This document shows positions 42,983 through 52,032 of a stretch of 64,000 nucleotides of DNA, one piece after another. The translations under genes and the position numbers were made by a program. The notes under the pieces are model-generated. The model did no database searches and was not told the origin of the DNA. It saw only the letters and a program-made list of their open reading frames with translations. Within the stretch, counting starts at the first letter, position 1. Each line of letters starts with the position of its first letter. The stretch is from Bradyrhizobium arachidis (GTDB lineage: Bacteria > Pseudomonadota > Alphaproteobacteria > Rhizobiales > Xanthobacteraceae). The stretch covers positions 6,262,001-6,326,000 of the forward strand of contig NZ_CP077970.1 in assembly GCF_024758505.1 (NCBI RefSeq), in the 5' to 3' direction.

Positions 42983-43396
42983 ATGCGCTTTCTGTTCCGC
43001 ATCACATTCTGGCTCGGGCTGGTGCTGGTGCTCCTGCCGCGGGACAAGACGCCCGAATCGGAAAAGCTGCCGCAGATCGGCGCAGCCGATGCCGTGCAGG
43101 CTGCGACCGCTGCCGTCTCGAACATGAGCCAGTTCTGCAAGCGCCAGCCGACGGCCTGCGAAGTCGGCGGACAGGCCGCAACCATCATCGGTCAGCGAGC
43201 CCAGGACGGTGCACGCAAGCTCTACCAGATCATCAACGACAAAAAAGAGCAGATCACCAACGACAAGAAGGCGCCCGACCACACCGGCTCGATCGGGGCT
43301 GATACGACCGATCTCGCTGTTGTCGCGACGCCGCGTGACACCCTGACCCAGGACGATCTGGCGCTGGAATGGCGCGGACCGGAGATCGCGAACTAG
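42983..43396 (+). CDS. DUF5330-family small exported protein
   Basis: A 137-residue protein. The N-terminal hydrophobic segment (FLFRITFWLGLVLVLLP) acts as signal or anchor. It is followed by the family region AADAVQAATAAVSNMSQFCKRQPTACEVGGQA, with two Cys seven residues apart that may form a disulfide, then a helix (QDGARKLYQIINDKKEQIT) and a polar tail. This is the usual layout of DUF5330 proteins of rhizobia. No function is known. It converges with the flippase gene. Confidence 0.82.
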   Translation: MRFLFRITFWLGLVLVLLPRDKTPESEKLPQIGAADAVQAATAAVSNMSQFCKRQPTACEVGGQAATIIGQRAQDGARKLYQIINDKKEQITNDKKAPDHTGSIGADTTDLAVVATPRDTLTQDDLALEWRGPEIAN

Positions 43397-43424
43397 ATCG
43401 CGACCCGGATAAGCGGCGTGACTG

Positions 43425-44912
43425 TTACGCCGCTGCCCTGCCTTCTCTCACAATCTGCGCCGCCCGCCACGCGTTCCCAATAATCCTGCGGCCCGGCGCC
43501 GTCGCACACAGGGCGAGGCCGGTCCCCACATAAGCCGTCAGCAATCCGATTGTCAGCGCGAGCACCGGATGGAGCGCGAGGCGGTGAAGCTCGAGCGAGG
43601 CGCCATAGACGAGCGCCGCGGCAACCATGACGGATACGGCGATCGGCAGCAGCATGTTGATAAACTGCGCCAATGAAACCGGTCCGTCGCGCGTTGCGCC
43701 CCAGATCATCACGCCCTGGATCGGAATCGAGAAGATCGCAGCCGACACCGCGACCCCCACCACGCCCCAAGGCAAGCCGAGCGCCAGCGCCAGCACCGTC
43801 AGGCCCTGCCCGACGAGGCCGCATTGAAGCATCTGTCGGGTGCGGCCCTGGCTCACGAACAGCCACGACGCCGCCGCTCCCGCAGGCGCAAGCAGGCTTG
43901 CCGCTGCGAACCAGCTCACGATCGGCGACGTGGCGGTCCACTCCCGTCCGTACAGGACCAGGACTGCGTCATCGGACATGAAGGCCAGGCAGATGAGGCC
44001 GGGCGTGAGGAAAAGGATGAGCGCTTCCGAGAACTGAAGAAAGGCCTGACGATACTCGTCGGCATCGGCGGCGAGCCGCGCCAACGACGTTTCCGCAATC
44101 CGCGTCAGCGGCGTCAGGAACTGGACGAACGACATGCTCACGAGCTTGAAGCCACGGTCGAACAGGCCGACCTCCCACGCACCGAACAGGCGGCCGACCA
44201 CTAGGGGGCTGAGACTCGTGGCCGCGAACGAGGCCAGCGAGAGCCCCGTGAGATGCGCGCCAAACTTCATTAGCGGCAATGTCCTGGCGAGCGCGCGCGG
44301 CCGCGCCGGACGAAACGGCGACAGGGTCCAGGCGAGCACGCCGGCCGTGAAGGTGTGCACCAACTGCCCGATCACGAGCGACCAATAGCCGAAGCCGAAC
44401 CGCGCGGCGGCAATGGACGCAATGACGTTTGCGAGAACCGGCGCGATGTCGATCAACAGGATGGGAACCGGGTCCATGCGCCGGTGCATCAGGGCGATCT
44501 GCTGATAGGACAGGCTATTGACGATGATCAGCAGCGAGAGCGCCGCGAGCACGCCGGTCACCCTGTGATCGTTGTAGAAGCTGGCGACCGCCGGAGAGAG
44601 CGCGAGCAACGTCAGCGCCAGGACGCAGCCGACTGCCAGATTGATCCAGAACGCGTTGTTGCTGTCGTCGGCGGTCAGCGACGGACGCTGGATGACGGCT
44701 TGCGAAAGGCCGAGATCGTTGGACAGCGCGAACACGCCGAAGACCGGCGCACACATCGCAACGACGCCGAAATCGGCGGGGCTCAAGAGGCGCGCAAGGG
44801 CGATCTGCGAGCCGAACAGCAGCAATGATTTGACGAATTGAACGGCGACGCTGGACACGACCCAACGGGAAGCGACTGCCTTAACATCTGTGGGTCTTAC
44901 GGCGGCGGTCAT
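43425..44912 (-). CDS. Polysaccharide/LPS flippase (Wzx-like, MOP superfamily)
   Basis: A 495-residue membrane protein with about 14 helices. The N-terminal signature is of the polysaccharide synthesis transporter family: QFVKSLLLFGSQIALARLLSPADFGVVAM, then LGLSQAVIQRP and YNDHRVTGVLAALS. These proteins move lipid-linked oligosaccharide units across the inner membrane. It is divergent from a zinc-ribbon methyltransferase gene across a 235-bp gap. No glycosyltransferase cluster surrounds it, so the polymer is unknown. Confidence 0.88.
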   Translation of the reverse strand: MTAAVRPTDVKAVASRWVVSSVAVQFVKSLLLFGSQIALARLLSPADFGVVAMCAPVFGVFALSNDLGLSQAVIQRPSLTADDSNNAFWINLAVGCVLALTLLALSPAVASFYNDHRVTGVLAALSLLIIVNSLSYQQIALMHRRMDPVPILLIDIAPVLANVIASIAAARFGFGYWSLVIGQLVHTFTAGVLAWTLSPFRPARPRALARTLPLMKFGAHLTGLSLASFAATSLSPLVVGRLFGAWEVGLFDRGFKLVSMSFVQFLTPLTRIAETSLARLAADADEYRQAFLQFSEALILFLTPGLICLAFMSDDAVLVLYGREWTATSPIVSWFAAASLLAPAGAAASWLFVSQGRTRQMLQCGLVGQGLTVLALALGLPWGVVGVAVSAAIFSIPIQGVMIWGATRDGPVSLAQFINMLLPIAVSVMVAAALVYGASLELHRLALHPVLALTIGLLTAYVGTGLALCATAPGRRIIGNAWRAAQIVREGRAAA

Positions 44913-45147
44913 CGTCGATTGCTTGGTTGCGAGCCAGCGGAACAGGAAATGCTGCGGCTGAGGGGTTCAATGATAGCGGACGGAATAGCAGGAAAACGTT
45001 AGGAGCGACGACGATATGGCAGGGGTTGGTTAATCTAATCCGGATGTTAACTACGGAAAAAGGATGTGCTTCCGCCCTTGGCAGCGCAACGGTAATCGAA
45101 ACGGACCTTAATGGCCGGAAAGACTGATTTCCTGCGCGGAGCCTGAC

Positions 45148-46233
45148 ATGATTGAGACCATCGATCGTTTGCCTCCGGAAGAATTGACCGGTCAGCACAC
45201 TCAGCCCACGAAGCGCAGTTCCGATCAGCCCGAATGCCCGGCGTGCAAGTCGCGATCCCTGTCGACGCTGCGGACGGTATCCGCACATGAAGCGGCGCAA
45301 TTCTTCGCGCCGGAACGTGCGAATGCCGAAAGCCACAAGCGCATCCACGCCTGCGTGACCTCGCTGTGGGGCGGCGACACCTGCCAGATCATGAGCTGCG
45401 CGGATTGCGGCTTCGGCTTCGCGTGGCCCTACGTTGCCGGAAATGCCGAGTTCTACAATCACACCGGCTCCGACGGGGTCTATCCGAGAGCCAAGTGGGA
45501 ATTTACGCGCACTGCCGCCGAGCTCCGTAAGCTGAACAAGAGCGGCGCGAAGGCGCTGGAAGTCGGCGCCGGGAATGGATACTTCCTCGACCAGATCTGT
45601 CCGAGCCTCGTTCGGCCTGAAGACGTCACGGTACTCGAATACAACGACAAATCGATTCCGATCCTCAAGGCAAAGGGATTTCGGGCGCTCTCGGTTGATC
45701 TCAGAGACGAAGCCCTGGATGCCGGTCGCAACGCCTTCGATTTCATCTTCCTGTTTCAGGTCGTCGAACATCTGGACGGGCTGGACGCATTGTTCGGCCG
45801 CATCGGTTCATTGCTGAGGAGCGGCGGCTCGGCATTTTGCGCCGTGCCCAATTCCGCGCGGATCAAGTACCAGGAAGCCAACCGCTCCGTCCCGGACCAG
45901 CCGCCCAACCACATCGGGCGATGGACGCCAGAAGCCTTCGACGCAATTTGCCGGCGCAACGGCCTGGTGGTCCGCTCGGCCGAGCTCGAGCCGTTGAGCT
46001 GGCGGGAATTCCTCGCGCACGACATCTCCTACAGCCATATCCAGCGCGCGCAGCTCAATCCGGACGGCTTCATCGCGCGTGTCAGGAGCTTGCCGCGCGG
46101 CCGGATGCGGCGGCTCGCGGAAGCCGCCCTCGCCGCGCTCTTCATCCCGACCCGACTGTCGGCCTGGCACTACGTCTACCGAAACCGCAAGAATCTCGGC
46201 GGTTCCTTGTGGGTTCGGCTGGACCGGCCGTAA
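45148..46233 (+). CDS. Zinc-ribbon class I SAM-dependent methyltransferase
   Basis: A 361-residue protein. The N-terminal zinc-binding module has CPAC and CADCGFGF Cys pairs separated by about 60 residues. The methyltransferase core has motif I LEVGAGNGYFLDQI, an acidic residue after motif II (LEYNDKSI), the post-I region FDFIFLFQVVEHL and a later PPNHIGRW segment. Such zinc-ribbon methyltransferases often modify sugars in surface polysaccharide pathways, and the divergent flippase gene would fit that. The substrate is inference only. Confidence 0.85.
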   Translation: MIETIDRLPPEELTGQHTQPTKRSSDQPECPACKSRSLSTLRTVSAHEAAQFFAPERANAESHKRIHACVTSLWGGDTCQIMSCADCGFGFAWPYVAGNAEFYNHTGSDGVYPRAKWEFTRTAAELRKLNKSGAKALEVGAGNGYFLDQICPSLVRPEDVTVLEYNDKSIPILKAKGFRALSVDLRDEALDAGRNAFDFIFLFQVVEHLDGLDALFGRIGSLLRSGGSAFCAVPNSARIKYQEANRSVPDQPPNHIGRWTPEAFDAICRRNGLVVRSAELEPLSWREFLAHDISYSHIQRAQLNPDGFIARVRSLPRGRMRRLAEAALAALFIPTRLSAWHYVYRNRKNLGGSLWVRLDRP

Positions 46234-46344
46234 GCGATTCCTGCCCTGAGGTGGCCGGGCGCCACGAACGCCCCGGATGAGGCTGGCCTATCGATTTCGC
46301 CCTCCGGTGTGCCTATATAGGGTCCGAGGGAAACACGGGCCATC

Positions 46345-46773
46345 ATGACGACGATTGACGAAATCAGGGACAATTTCGACGTTCTGGACGATTGGGACGA
46401 CCGCTACCGGTATGTCATCGAACTCGGCCGCACGCTGGAACCGATGCCCGAGGGCGAGCACTCCGCCGCCAACAAGGTGCAGGGCTGCGTCAGCCAGGTC
46501 TGGCTGTCCAAGTGGGTCGAGCGCAATGGCGGCGCCCCCGTCCTGAAATATCTCGGCGACAGCGATGCCCATATCGTGCGCGGGCTGGTCGCGATCCTGT
46601 TGTCGCTCTATTCCGGCCGCACGCCGCAGGAAATCCTTTCGACCGATGCGATCGCCGTGTTCGACGAGTTCGGCTTTCGCGATCACCTGACCCCGCAGCG
46701 CTCCAACGGGCTGCGCTCGATGGTCGAGCGGATCAGGACCGACGCACGCGAAGCGCTGGCGGAAGCCTCGTAG
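46345..46773 (+). CDS. sufE: Cysteine desulfuration protein SufE
   Basis: A 142-residue SufE. The catalytic Cys48 lies in KVQGCVSQVW, which accepts the persulfide from SufS. Other family segments are DWDDRYRYVIELGR, SDAHIVRGLVAILLSLYSG and FGFRDHLTPQRSNGL. It supplies sulfur for Fe-S cluster assembly in the cytoplasm. It is not near a suf operon in this window, which is common for rhizobial sufE. Confidence 0.95.
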   Translation: MTTIDEIRDNFDVLDDWDDRYRYVIELGRTLEPMPEGEHSAANKVQGCVSQVWLSKWVERNGGAPVLKYLGDSDAHIVRGLVAILLSLYSGRTPQEILSTDAIAVFDEFGFRDHLTPQRSNGLRSMVERIRTDAREALAEAS

Positions 46774-46794
46774 GCGGCGCTAGACAGACAAGGC

Positions 46795-47316
46795 CTACTG
46801 CTCCGGTGCAAGGGCAACGATCGCGACGATGCGATCGAAGGATAGTCCATGCTTTTCCGAATATCGCTCCAGGATGTCGCCCAAATAGAAGCGATCGCTG
46901 AGTTGTCGGCGCAGCGCCGCATAGGGAGCAGCGCGGTCCGTAGCGCAGAATGGGCCACGTCCTAATCGCTGATCGATGATCGCGACGGCGTCCGCCAGCT
47001 TCAGCATGTCGGCAAGCAATGTATCGGCCTGCACGCCAGTGCGGTGATCGTGAGCGGCGATTGCTTCCTGGGCTTCAACGGGGATGCTGTCGCCGAGCCA
47101 GCTCACCGTTGTCAGGCCGTGCTGGCTCCAGTCGCCCGATGAGTGGAAGTAGTCGAGGTCGTGGCACAGGCCGACAACCTCCCAAAGGTCCGCGGAGGCG
47201 GAAAAACCCGGCGCAAGCTGCCGCATGACACAGGCGACAAATCGCGTATGGGCGGCCCGTGGCGTGTCGCCCAGATGCTGTACAATCAGGCGGTCTGCGT
47301 CGGCTGGCGTCAGCAT
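46795..47316 (-). CDS. HD-domain protein, predicted metal-dependent phosphohydrolase
   Basis: A 173-residue single-domain HD protein. The metal ligands are the early His in AAHTRFV, CHDLDYF, the downstream His (WSQHGL), AAHDHRTG and an Asp in LKLADAVAII. The arrangement matches compact HD hydrolases that act on phosphate esters or nucleotides, but I cannot name a substrate. It converges with sufE and lies just downstream of the MucR-like gene on the same strand. Confidence 0.85.
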   Translation of the reverse strand: MLTPADADRLIVQHLGDTPRAAHTRFVACVMRQLAPGFSASADLWEVVGLCHDLDYFHSSGDWSQHGLTTVSWLGDSIPVEAQEAIAAHDHRTGVQADTLLADMLKLADAVAIIDQRLGRGPFCATDRAAPYAALRRQLSDRFYLGDILERYSEKHGLSFDRIVAIVALAPEQ

Positions 47317-47347
47317 CCAGATCGTTGCAACCTTTCCGGATCACGCG

Positions 47348-47761
47348 CTATTTGCGCTTCCGCTGCTGCTGCCCCAGCCCCATCTTCTTCGCCAGTTGCG
47401 AGCGCGCCACCGCGTAGTTCGGCGCCACCATGGGATAGTCCGCGGGCAGGCCCCACTTCTCGCGATATTGCTCCGGCGTCATGTTGTACTGGGTGCGCAA
47501 ATGGCGCTTCAGCGATTTGAAGCGCTTGCCGTCCTCGAGGCACACCAGATAGTCCGGCGTCATCGACTTCTTCAGCGACACCGCGGGCTTTGCGGGCTCG
47601 AGCGGCGCCTCGGTGCGGCCGGCCGATACCCGCGTCAGAGCACCGTGCACCTGGCTGATCAGGTTCGGGATCTCGGTTGCGGGCGTTGGATTGTTGCTGA
47701 GATAGGCCGAGACGATATTCGCCGTGAGCTCGATGAAATTTTTGCCAGCGGCATCCGACAT
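47348..47761 (-). CDS. Ros/MucR-family transcriptional regulator with altered zinc finger
   Basis: A 137-residue regulator. The N-terminal oligomerisation region is [16 protein letters not shown]. The DNA-binding domain contains [17 protein letters not shown] and then [16 protein letters not shown], ending in a basic tail. The ATG is supported by GAGG. Relative to the classic Ros Cys-Cys-His-His set, only Cys74 and His87 are kept; the second Cys is Asp77 and the second His is Tyr92. MucR proteins bind AT-rich DNA and often repress their own gene, and both an AT-rich block and a perfect inverted repeat lie upstream. Confidence 0.88.
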   Translation of the reverse strand: MSDAAGKNFIELTANIVSAYLSNNPTPATEIPNLISQVHGALTRVSAGRTEAPLEPAKPAVSLKKSMTPDYLVCLEDGKRFKSLKRHLRTQYNMTPEQYREKWGLPADYPMVAPNYAVARSQLAKKMGLGQQQRKRK

Positions 47762-47780
47762 GGGGTCAACCTCATTGAAA

Positions 47781-47811
47781 TGGCATCGCCTGCCATGGCC
47801 CGGCGATGCCA
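47781..47811 (-). promoter_or_regulatory. Perfect 10-bp inverted repeat in the mucR-like leader
   Basis: TGGCATCGCC (47781-47790) and GGCGATGCCA (47802-47811) are exact inverted arms around an 11-base loop. The repeat lies 20-50 bp upstream of the start codon. It could be an operator or an RNA hairpin near the ribosome-binding site. It has no trailing T-run, so it is not a standard terminator. Confidence 0.5.
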
Positions 47812-47926
47812 AAGTAATTTATGGTCACCAATACATTCGACAAAGACGCGACTACTAGTAAATTCGAGCTTATTACTGCCCTAACAACAAAAACAACACT
47901 ACTCTACTCAGGCCGGCGCGGCGGCC
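47812..47926. promoter_or_regulatory. AT-rich block upstream of the mucR-like gene
   Basis: About 100 bases are strikingly AT-rich (AAAGTAATTT, ATACATTCGACA, GTAAATTCGAGCTTATTACT, AACAACAAAAACAACACT) in an otherwise GC-rich region. MucR/Ros proteins prefer AT-rich sites with flexible T-A steps, so this is a likely promoter and autoregulatory region. It separates the mucR-like gene from the Pro-rich membrane protein gene. Confidence 0.55.
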
Positions 47927-48835
47927 TCAGCTCCGCTGGTCGAGATGCGCCCGCAGCTCGTCGATCGAGGCGAAACGCATCATGCCTTCCGGCATCTGGG
48001 CCTCGATCGAGCCGTCCGAATAGAGCGAATAGGCCATGCCATCGACGACGCCCGACTTGAGCACGGTGACAGCCGGCTGCTCGGCCGGCGGCGCAGGACG
48101 TGGAGGCTCGGGCGCAGGCGGAGGCGGAGAAGGCGCGGACGGAGCCGCGGCAGGTTCCGCGACGGGCGCGCGCAGCGGCGGCGGTGGACGCCGCGTCACC
48201 GACGCCTCCAAGGGGCGCGCGCGGTCCGGCTTCGGCCAGGCGTCATCAAAACTCGCGGGCGGAGGCTCTGGCGGCACCGCAGGCGGCGGTGGCGCGGGCC
48301 GCGGCTCGGCTCCCGAGGGCGCATCCCCGGTCTTTGCCTCGGCACGCTCGCGTTCCTTGCGCGAGGTCGACTCGAACAGAAGATTGCGCCGGCGCGGCGG
48401 CTCTGCGGGCGGTGGCGGCGACGGCACGTCGGGTACGGGCGGCGGTGGTGCCGCCTCTGCGCGCGCACGCGCCGCGGCCTGCTCCTGCCATGGCGGCGGC
48501 GTTCCCGTAGACAGCGACGCGGCTTCGATCTTGATCTCTTCGGCCGGCGCAGCCTCCGCTACCGGCATTCCCGCCTGCGCGATGCCGGCCGGAAGCACCG
48601 GCCTCACCCGCACGTCGGACGGTGCGGTGGAACCGGCGAGCCGGCGGACCATGGTCCGGAGCTCCTGCACGACGACGTACAGGCCGAGCAGTAACATTCC
48701 GGAGCAGACGCCGATTGTCCCGCTCGTTATGAGGGTGCTGCCGAGGCTGAATTCCTTGAGCGAGATGCCCCAAACGACCGTGAGGAGACCCGCCACAATG
48801 GCGACTACCCCCGCGATCATCAATGCCAGCGCCAT
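47927..48835 (-). CDS. Proline-rich membrane protein, function unknown
   Basis: A 302-residue protein with two N-terminal membrane helices (LALMIAGVVAIVAGLLTVVWG and TSGTIGVCSGMLLLGLYVVVQ). A long Pro/Ala/Glu-rich disordered region (about 70-245) leads to a small C-terminal domain of about 50 residues (VLKSGVVDGMAYSLYSDGSI, RFASIDELRAHLDQ). The ATG is chosen over a GTG three codons earlier because that GTG falls inside a GGGGTGA ribosome-binding site. The last domain recurs in rhizobial proteins as far as I can judge; the role is unknown. Confidence 0.75.
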   Translation of the reverse strand: MALALMIAGVVAIVAGLLTVVWGISLKEFSLGSTLITSGTIGVCSGMLLLGLYVVVQELRTMVRRLAGSTAPSDVRVRPVLPAGIAQAGMPVAEAAPAEEIKIEAASLSTGTPPPWQEQAAARARAEAAPPPPVPDVPSPPPPAEPPRRRNLLFESTSRKERERAEAKTGDAPSGAEPRPAPPPPAVPPEPPPASFDDAWPKPDRARPLEASVTRRPPPPLRAPVAEPAAAPSAPSPPPPAPEPPRPAPPAEQPAVTVLKSGVVDGMAYSLYSDGSIEAQMPEGMMRFASIDELRAHLDQRS

Positions 48836-49153
48836 CGAACTCACCCCCGGCCGCGCATCAGGCGCGACGCCTACGCCACGATACCGTCATATTGTGCAAC
48901 TCGCCAACGGCGTTTTGCCATAGCCGTTCCTTAAAATAGCGAAATCAGAGACTTATTCACATTCCCTTCAGTATCGCCTCGCTAGCTTGAACGAGGCTGC
49001 AAGACTTCCAATTTGGACTTCCGATTTGCTGCATTGCATCAGGAATTTAGCCATTATGCCGAATTACTTGCACATGGAACTGCGCTATAGGAAGTCCGGG
49101 GAACAGGCCCGTGAACGCCAGCAGGGCCGAGAGGGGACGCCGGGCTACTAGCC
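48836..49153. other. 318-bp divergent gap before the GT-C membrane protein gene
   Basis: It holds the promoters of two divergent genes; the centre (about 48930-49080) is AT-richer than its flanks. I see no coding sequence, RNA gene or terminator. Confidence 0.5.
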
Positions 49154-50803
49154 ATGACATCCATCACGACTTCGGCGCTCGATACGCCAGCGCGGCGCTC
49201 GATCGAACGGACTTGCGACGATCTCGCGATGCTCGTGCTCGCGGCGGTCGCTGTCATCGCCGGTTTGACGTTCCGCGACTACGGTCTCGGCTGGGATGAC
49301 TACACCCACGCCGAATATGCCGACCTTCTGCTGCGCATGTTCGGATCCGGTTTCAAGGACACTGCGGCGCTGTCCTTCGCCAACCTCTACATGTATGGCG
49401 GCGGCTTCGACATGATCGCAGCGCTGCTGCACAAGGTCATTCCGCTCGAACTGTTCGAGACCCGCCGTCTGGTCGGCGCCATCGTCGGCGTGATCGGCCT
49501 TGCAGTGACGTGGCGGCTCGGCCGCCGCGTCGGCGGACCGATCGCGGGTCTTGCGACGCTGTTGCTGCTCGCGCTCTGCCCGACCTTCTACGGCCACATG
49601 TTCATGAACCCGAAGGACGCGCCGTTCGCCGTGGCGATGATCGTGCTGATGCTCGGTCTCGTGCGCCTCGCCGACGAATATCCGCGTCCCTCGCCGCGCA
49701 CGATCCTGATCGTCGGCCTCGGCGCCGGCCTGTCGTTCGGCTCGCGCATCCTCGGCGGCCTTGCGCTCGTCTATGCGGCAATCGCCTTCATCCCGCTGTT
49801 CCACGAAGAGCTTCGCGTCGAAGGCGCCCGCGAAGCCACGCGCCGCTTCGCCCATACCGTCTACGTGCTGCTGCCCGGGCTCGTGCTCGGCTATCTCGTC
49901 ATGGGCCTGATCTGGCCGTGGTCGATCATGGAACCCGGCAATCCGTTCCAGGCGCTGACCTACTTCTCGCATTTCTTCGAAAAGCCCTGGAAGGAGATGT
50001 TCGACGGCGCCCTGGTGTCGGTGCCGGACATGCCGTGGTCCTATCTGCCGACGCTGTTCGCCCTGCAACTGCCGGAAGTGCTGCTGGTACTGACGATCGG
50101 CGCTGTCGCCGGCACCTTCGTCATGCTGCCGCGCAAGGACGTGCCGGCACGGCGCAAGACGATCATGCTCATGCTCACGCTCGCGGCCACCCTGCCGCTC
50201 GTCATCGCGATGGTGAAGCGGCCCGCGCTCTACAACGGCATCCGCCACTTCGTCTTCGTCATTCCGCCGATGACCGTGCTCGGCGGCGTCGCCTTTGCCT
50301 GGATCATGGAACGGCTGCGGGCCAATCACCGGAGCTGGCAGCCGGTCGTGCTCGCCACCTTCTGCTTCGGGCTTGCGCTCTCGCTCGCCGAGATGATCCG
50401 CCTGCATCCCTATCAGTACACGCATTTCAACCACGTCGCCGGCACCGTGCGCGGCGCCGACGATCGCTTCATGCTGGACTATTGGGGCCTCGCGCTGAAG
50501 CAGGCTTCCGACGAGCTGCGCGAGCAACTGGTCGAGCGGCAGGAGGTGCAGCCGCAGAACCGCAAGTGGAAGGTCGCGGTGTGCGGCCCGCAGCGTCCGG
50601 CGCAGGTCGCGCTCGGACCTGACTTCACCATCGGCTGGGACTCCAATGCGGCCGACTTCGCCATGACGCTGGGCGAATTCTACTGCAAGGGCCTCACCGC
50701 GCCTGTTATGGTCGAGGTCAAGCGCGACGACGTAGTGTTCGCCCGCGTCTACGACATCCGTGGCCGCAGCATTTCCAGCCTGTTGTCGATCCCGGCGCCG
50801 TAA
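49154..50803 (+). CDS. GT-C-type membrane glycosyltransferase, substrate unknown
   Basis: A 549-residue membrane protein with about ten helices. The first loop has the acidic GT-C motif (GLGWDDYTHAEYADLL). FMNPKDAPFA follows after the fourth helix, as in dolichyl-phosphate-mannose-type and ArnT-type enzymes. The C-terminal 120 residues form a soluble domain (QPQNRKWKVAVCGPQRPAQV). Such enzymes use polyprenyl-phosphate sugars on the periplasmic face. No sugar donor or acceptor can be named. Confidence 0.78.
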   Translation: MTSITTSALDTPARRSIERTCDDLAMLVLAAVAVIAGLTFRDYGLGWDDYTHAEYADLLLRMFGSGFKDTAALSFANLYMYGGGFDMIAALLHKVIPLELFETRRLVGAIVGVIGLAVTWRLGRRVGGPIAGLATLLLLALCPTFYGHMFMNPKDAPFAVAMIVLMLGLVRLADEYPRPSPRTILIVGLGAGLSFGSRILGGLALVYAAIAFIPLFHEELRVEGAREATRRFAHTVYVLLPGLVLGYLVMGLIWPWSIMEPGNPFQALTYFSHFFEKPWKEMFDGALVSVPDMPWSYLPTLFALQLPEVLLVLTIGAVAGTFVMLPRKDVPARRKTIMLMLTLAATLPLVIAMVKRPALYNGIRHFVFVIPPMTVLGGVAFAWIMERLRANHRSWQPVVLATFCFGLALSLAEMIRLHPYQYTHFNHVAGTVRGADDRFMLDYWGLALKQASDELREQLVERQEVQPQNRKWKVAVCGPQRPAQVALGPDFTIGWDSNAADFAMTLGEFYCKGLTAPVMVEVKRDDVVFARVYDIRGRSISSLLSIPAP

Positions 50804-50838
50804 TTTCCTTCTCCGGGCATGTAGATGGGGTAACGGGC

Positions 50839-50905
50839 CCCGGATGAGCGCAGCGACATCTGGGACCGTTTCGGGCAATCCCGCATATCGCGGAGCTCAT
50901 GCGGG
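50839..50905. repeat. Intergenic inverted repeat of the rhizobial CCCGCATGAGCG type
   Basis: A 26-base arm at 50839-50864 pairs imperfectly (about 20 of 26) with 50880-50905, both bounded by CCC and GGG. It lies between the GT-C gene and the aldolase gene. It resembles short palindromic repeats scattered in Bradyrhizobium intergenic DNA, from memory. Confidence 0.55.
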
Positions 50906-50999
50906 CTACGCTTGACTGCCACGCTTCGTGCGCCTTGCTGGCACCCCATCGCAAGACTAGGCTCCCTCTCCGAAACAACGTCGTTCGGAGAGATCTGCC

Positions 51000-51779
51000 A
51001 TGTCGCCAGCGGAAGCGCGCCTGAAGGAAGTGCCGTCAAACATGACGGAGGCCGAGTGGCAACAGCGGGTCAACCTCGCCGCCTGCTACCGCCTCGTTGC
51101 GCTCTACGGCTGGGACGATCTGGTCGACACCCACATCTCCGCCCGCGTGCCCGGACCGGACCATCACTTTCTGATCAATCCCTACGGCCTGATGTTCGAC
51201 GAGATCACCGCCTCCAGCCTCGTCAAGGTCGACCTGCACGGCAACCAGCTCAGCGAGAGCGAGTACAGCATCAACCCGGCCGGCTTCACCATCCATTCCG
51301 CGATCCACGAGGTGCGCGAGGATGCGATCTGCGTGCTTCACTTGCATACGCTCGACGGCACCGCGGTCTCGAGCAGCGCCGAAGGCCTGCTGCCGCTGAA
51401 CCAGACCGCGCAGCTCGTCACCCACGACCTTGCCTATCACGACTATGAGGGCATCGCGCTCGATCACGACGAGCGTCCGCGGCTGCAGAAGGATCTCGGC
51501 GACCACAACCACATGCTGCTCCGCAACCACGGCACGCTGACGGTCGGCCGCTCCGTCGCCTCGGCCTTCGAGCGCATGTACCATCTGGAACGGGCCTGCT
51601 CGATGCAGGTGCGCACCCGCGCGCTGGGCACGCCGGTCTATCCGGTCGAGGACATCGCGATCGAGAAGAACACCGAGCTGCTCGCCAACCGCGACCGCGC
51701 CGAGCTGCGTTCCACCACCCTCGTGTGGCCACCGCTGCTGCGCAAGCTCGACCGCGAGAGCCCGGGCTACCGGACTTGA
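51000..51779 (+). CDS. Class II aldolase/adducin-family protein
   Basis: A 259-residue protein of the AraD/FucA fold. The metal site is formed by the HLHT pair and a later NHGTL His, with the substrate region DTHISARVPG and a segment INPYGLMFDEITASSLVKVD. Without the usual catalytic Glu/Tyr pattern I cannot name the substrate. Many such proteins in rhizobia are annotated only to superfamily level. The gene stands alone and is followed by a strong terminator. Confidence 0.87.
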   Translation: MSPAEARLKEVPSNMTEAEWQQRVNLAACYRLVALYGWDDLVDTHISARVPGPDHHFLINPYGLMFDEITASSLVKVDLHGNQLSESEYSINPAGFTIHSAIHEVREDAICVLHLHTLDGTAVSSSAEGLLPLNQTAQLVTHDLAYHDYEGIALDHDERPRLQKDLGDHNHMLLRNHGTLTVGRSVASAFERMYHLERACSMQVRTRALGTPVYPVEDIAIEKNTELLANRDRAELRSTTLVWPPLLRKLDRESPGYRT

Positions 51780-51836
51780 GAATTTCGGCGTTCGGTGTAG
51801 TATCTGCGCCGAACGACCTCTGCGCTTTTCGGAATG

Positions 51837-51870
51837 AAACGCCGCCCAATTCCGGGCGGCGTTTTTGTTT
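51837..51870 (+). terminator. Rho-independent terminator after the class II aldolase gene
   Basis: AAACGCCGCCC (51837-51847) and GGGCGGCGTTT (51854-51864) form a perfect 11-bp stem with a six-base loop, followed by a T-rich tail to 51870. It lies 58 bp beyond the aldolase stop. Confidence 0.9.
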
Positions 51871-51880
51871 GAGTGCTTTC

Positions 51881-52023
51881 GTAGGGTGGATTGCGCCGAG
51901 CGGACTGCGCGAAGCGCAATCCGCTAGGCGTAACCCACCATGCTTCAGCAAATGCGGGACGAAGTTGGTGGGTTACGCCGAGCGGACTACGCTTCGCGCA
52001 GCCGCGAGGCTAACCAACCCTAC
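51881..52023. repeat. Compound intergenic palindromic repeat
   Basis: Outer arms GTAGGGT (51881-51887) and ACCCTAC (52017-52023) enclose perfect inner arms GGCGTAACCCACCA (51927-51940) and TGGTGGGTTACGCC (51966-51979), plus two related GCGGACT segments. It fills the space between the terminator and the M20 peptidase stop. The GGTGGGTTACGC theme recurs in Bradyrhizobium genomes, from memory. Confidence 0.75.
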
Positions 52024-52032
52024 GCTGCGCGG

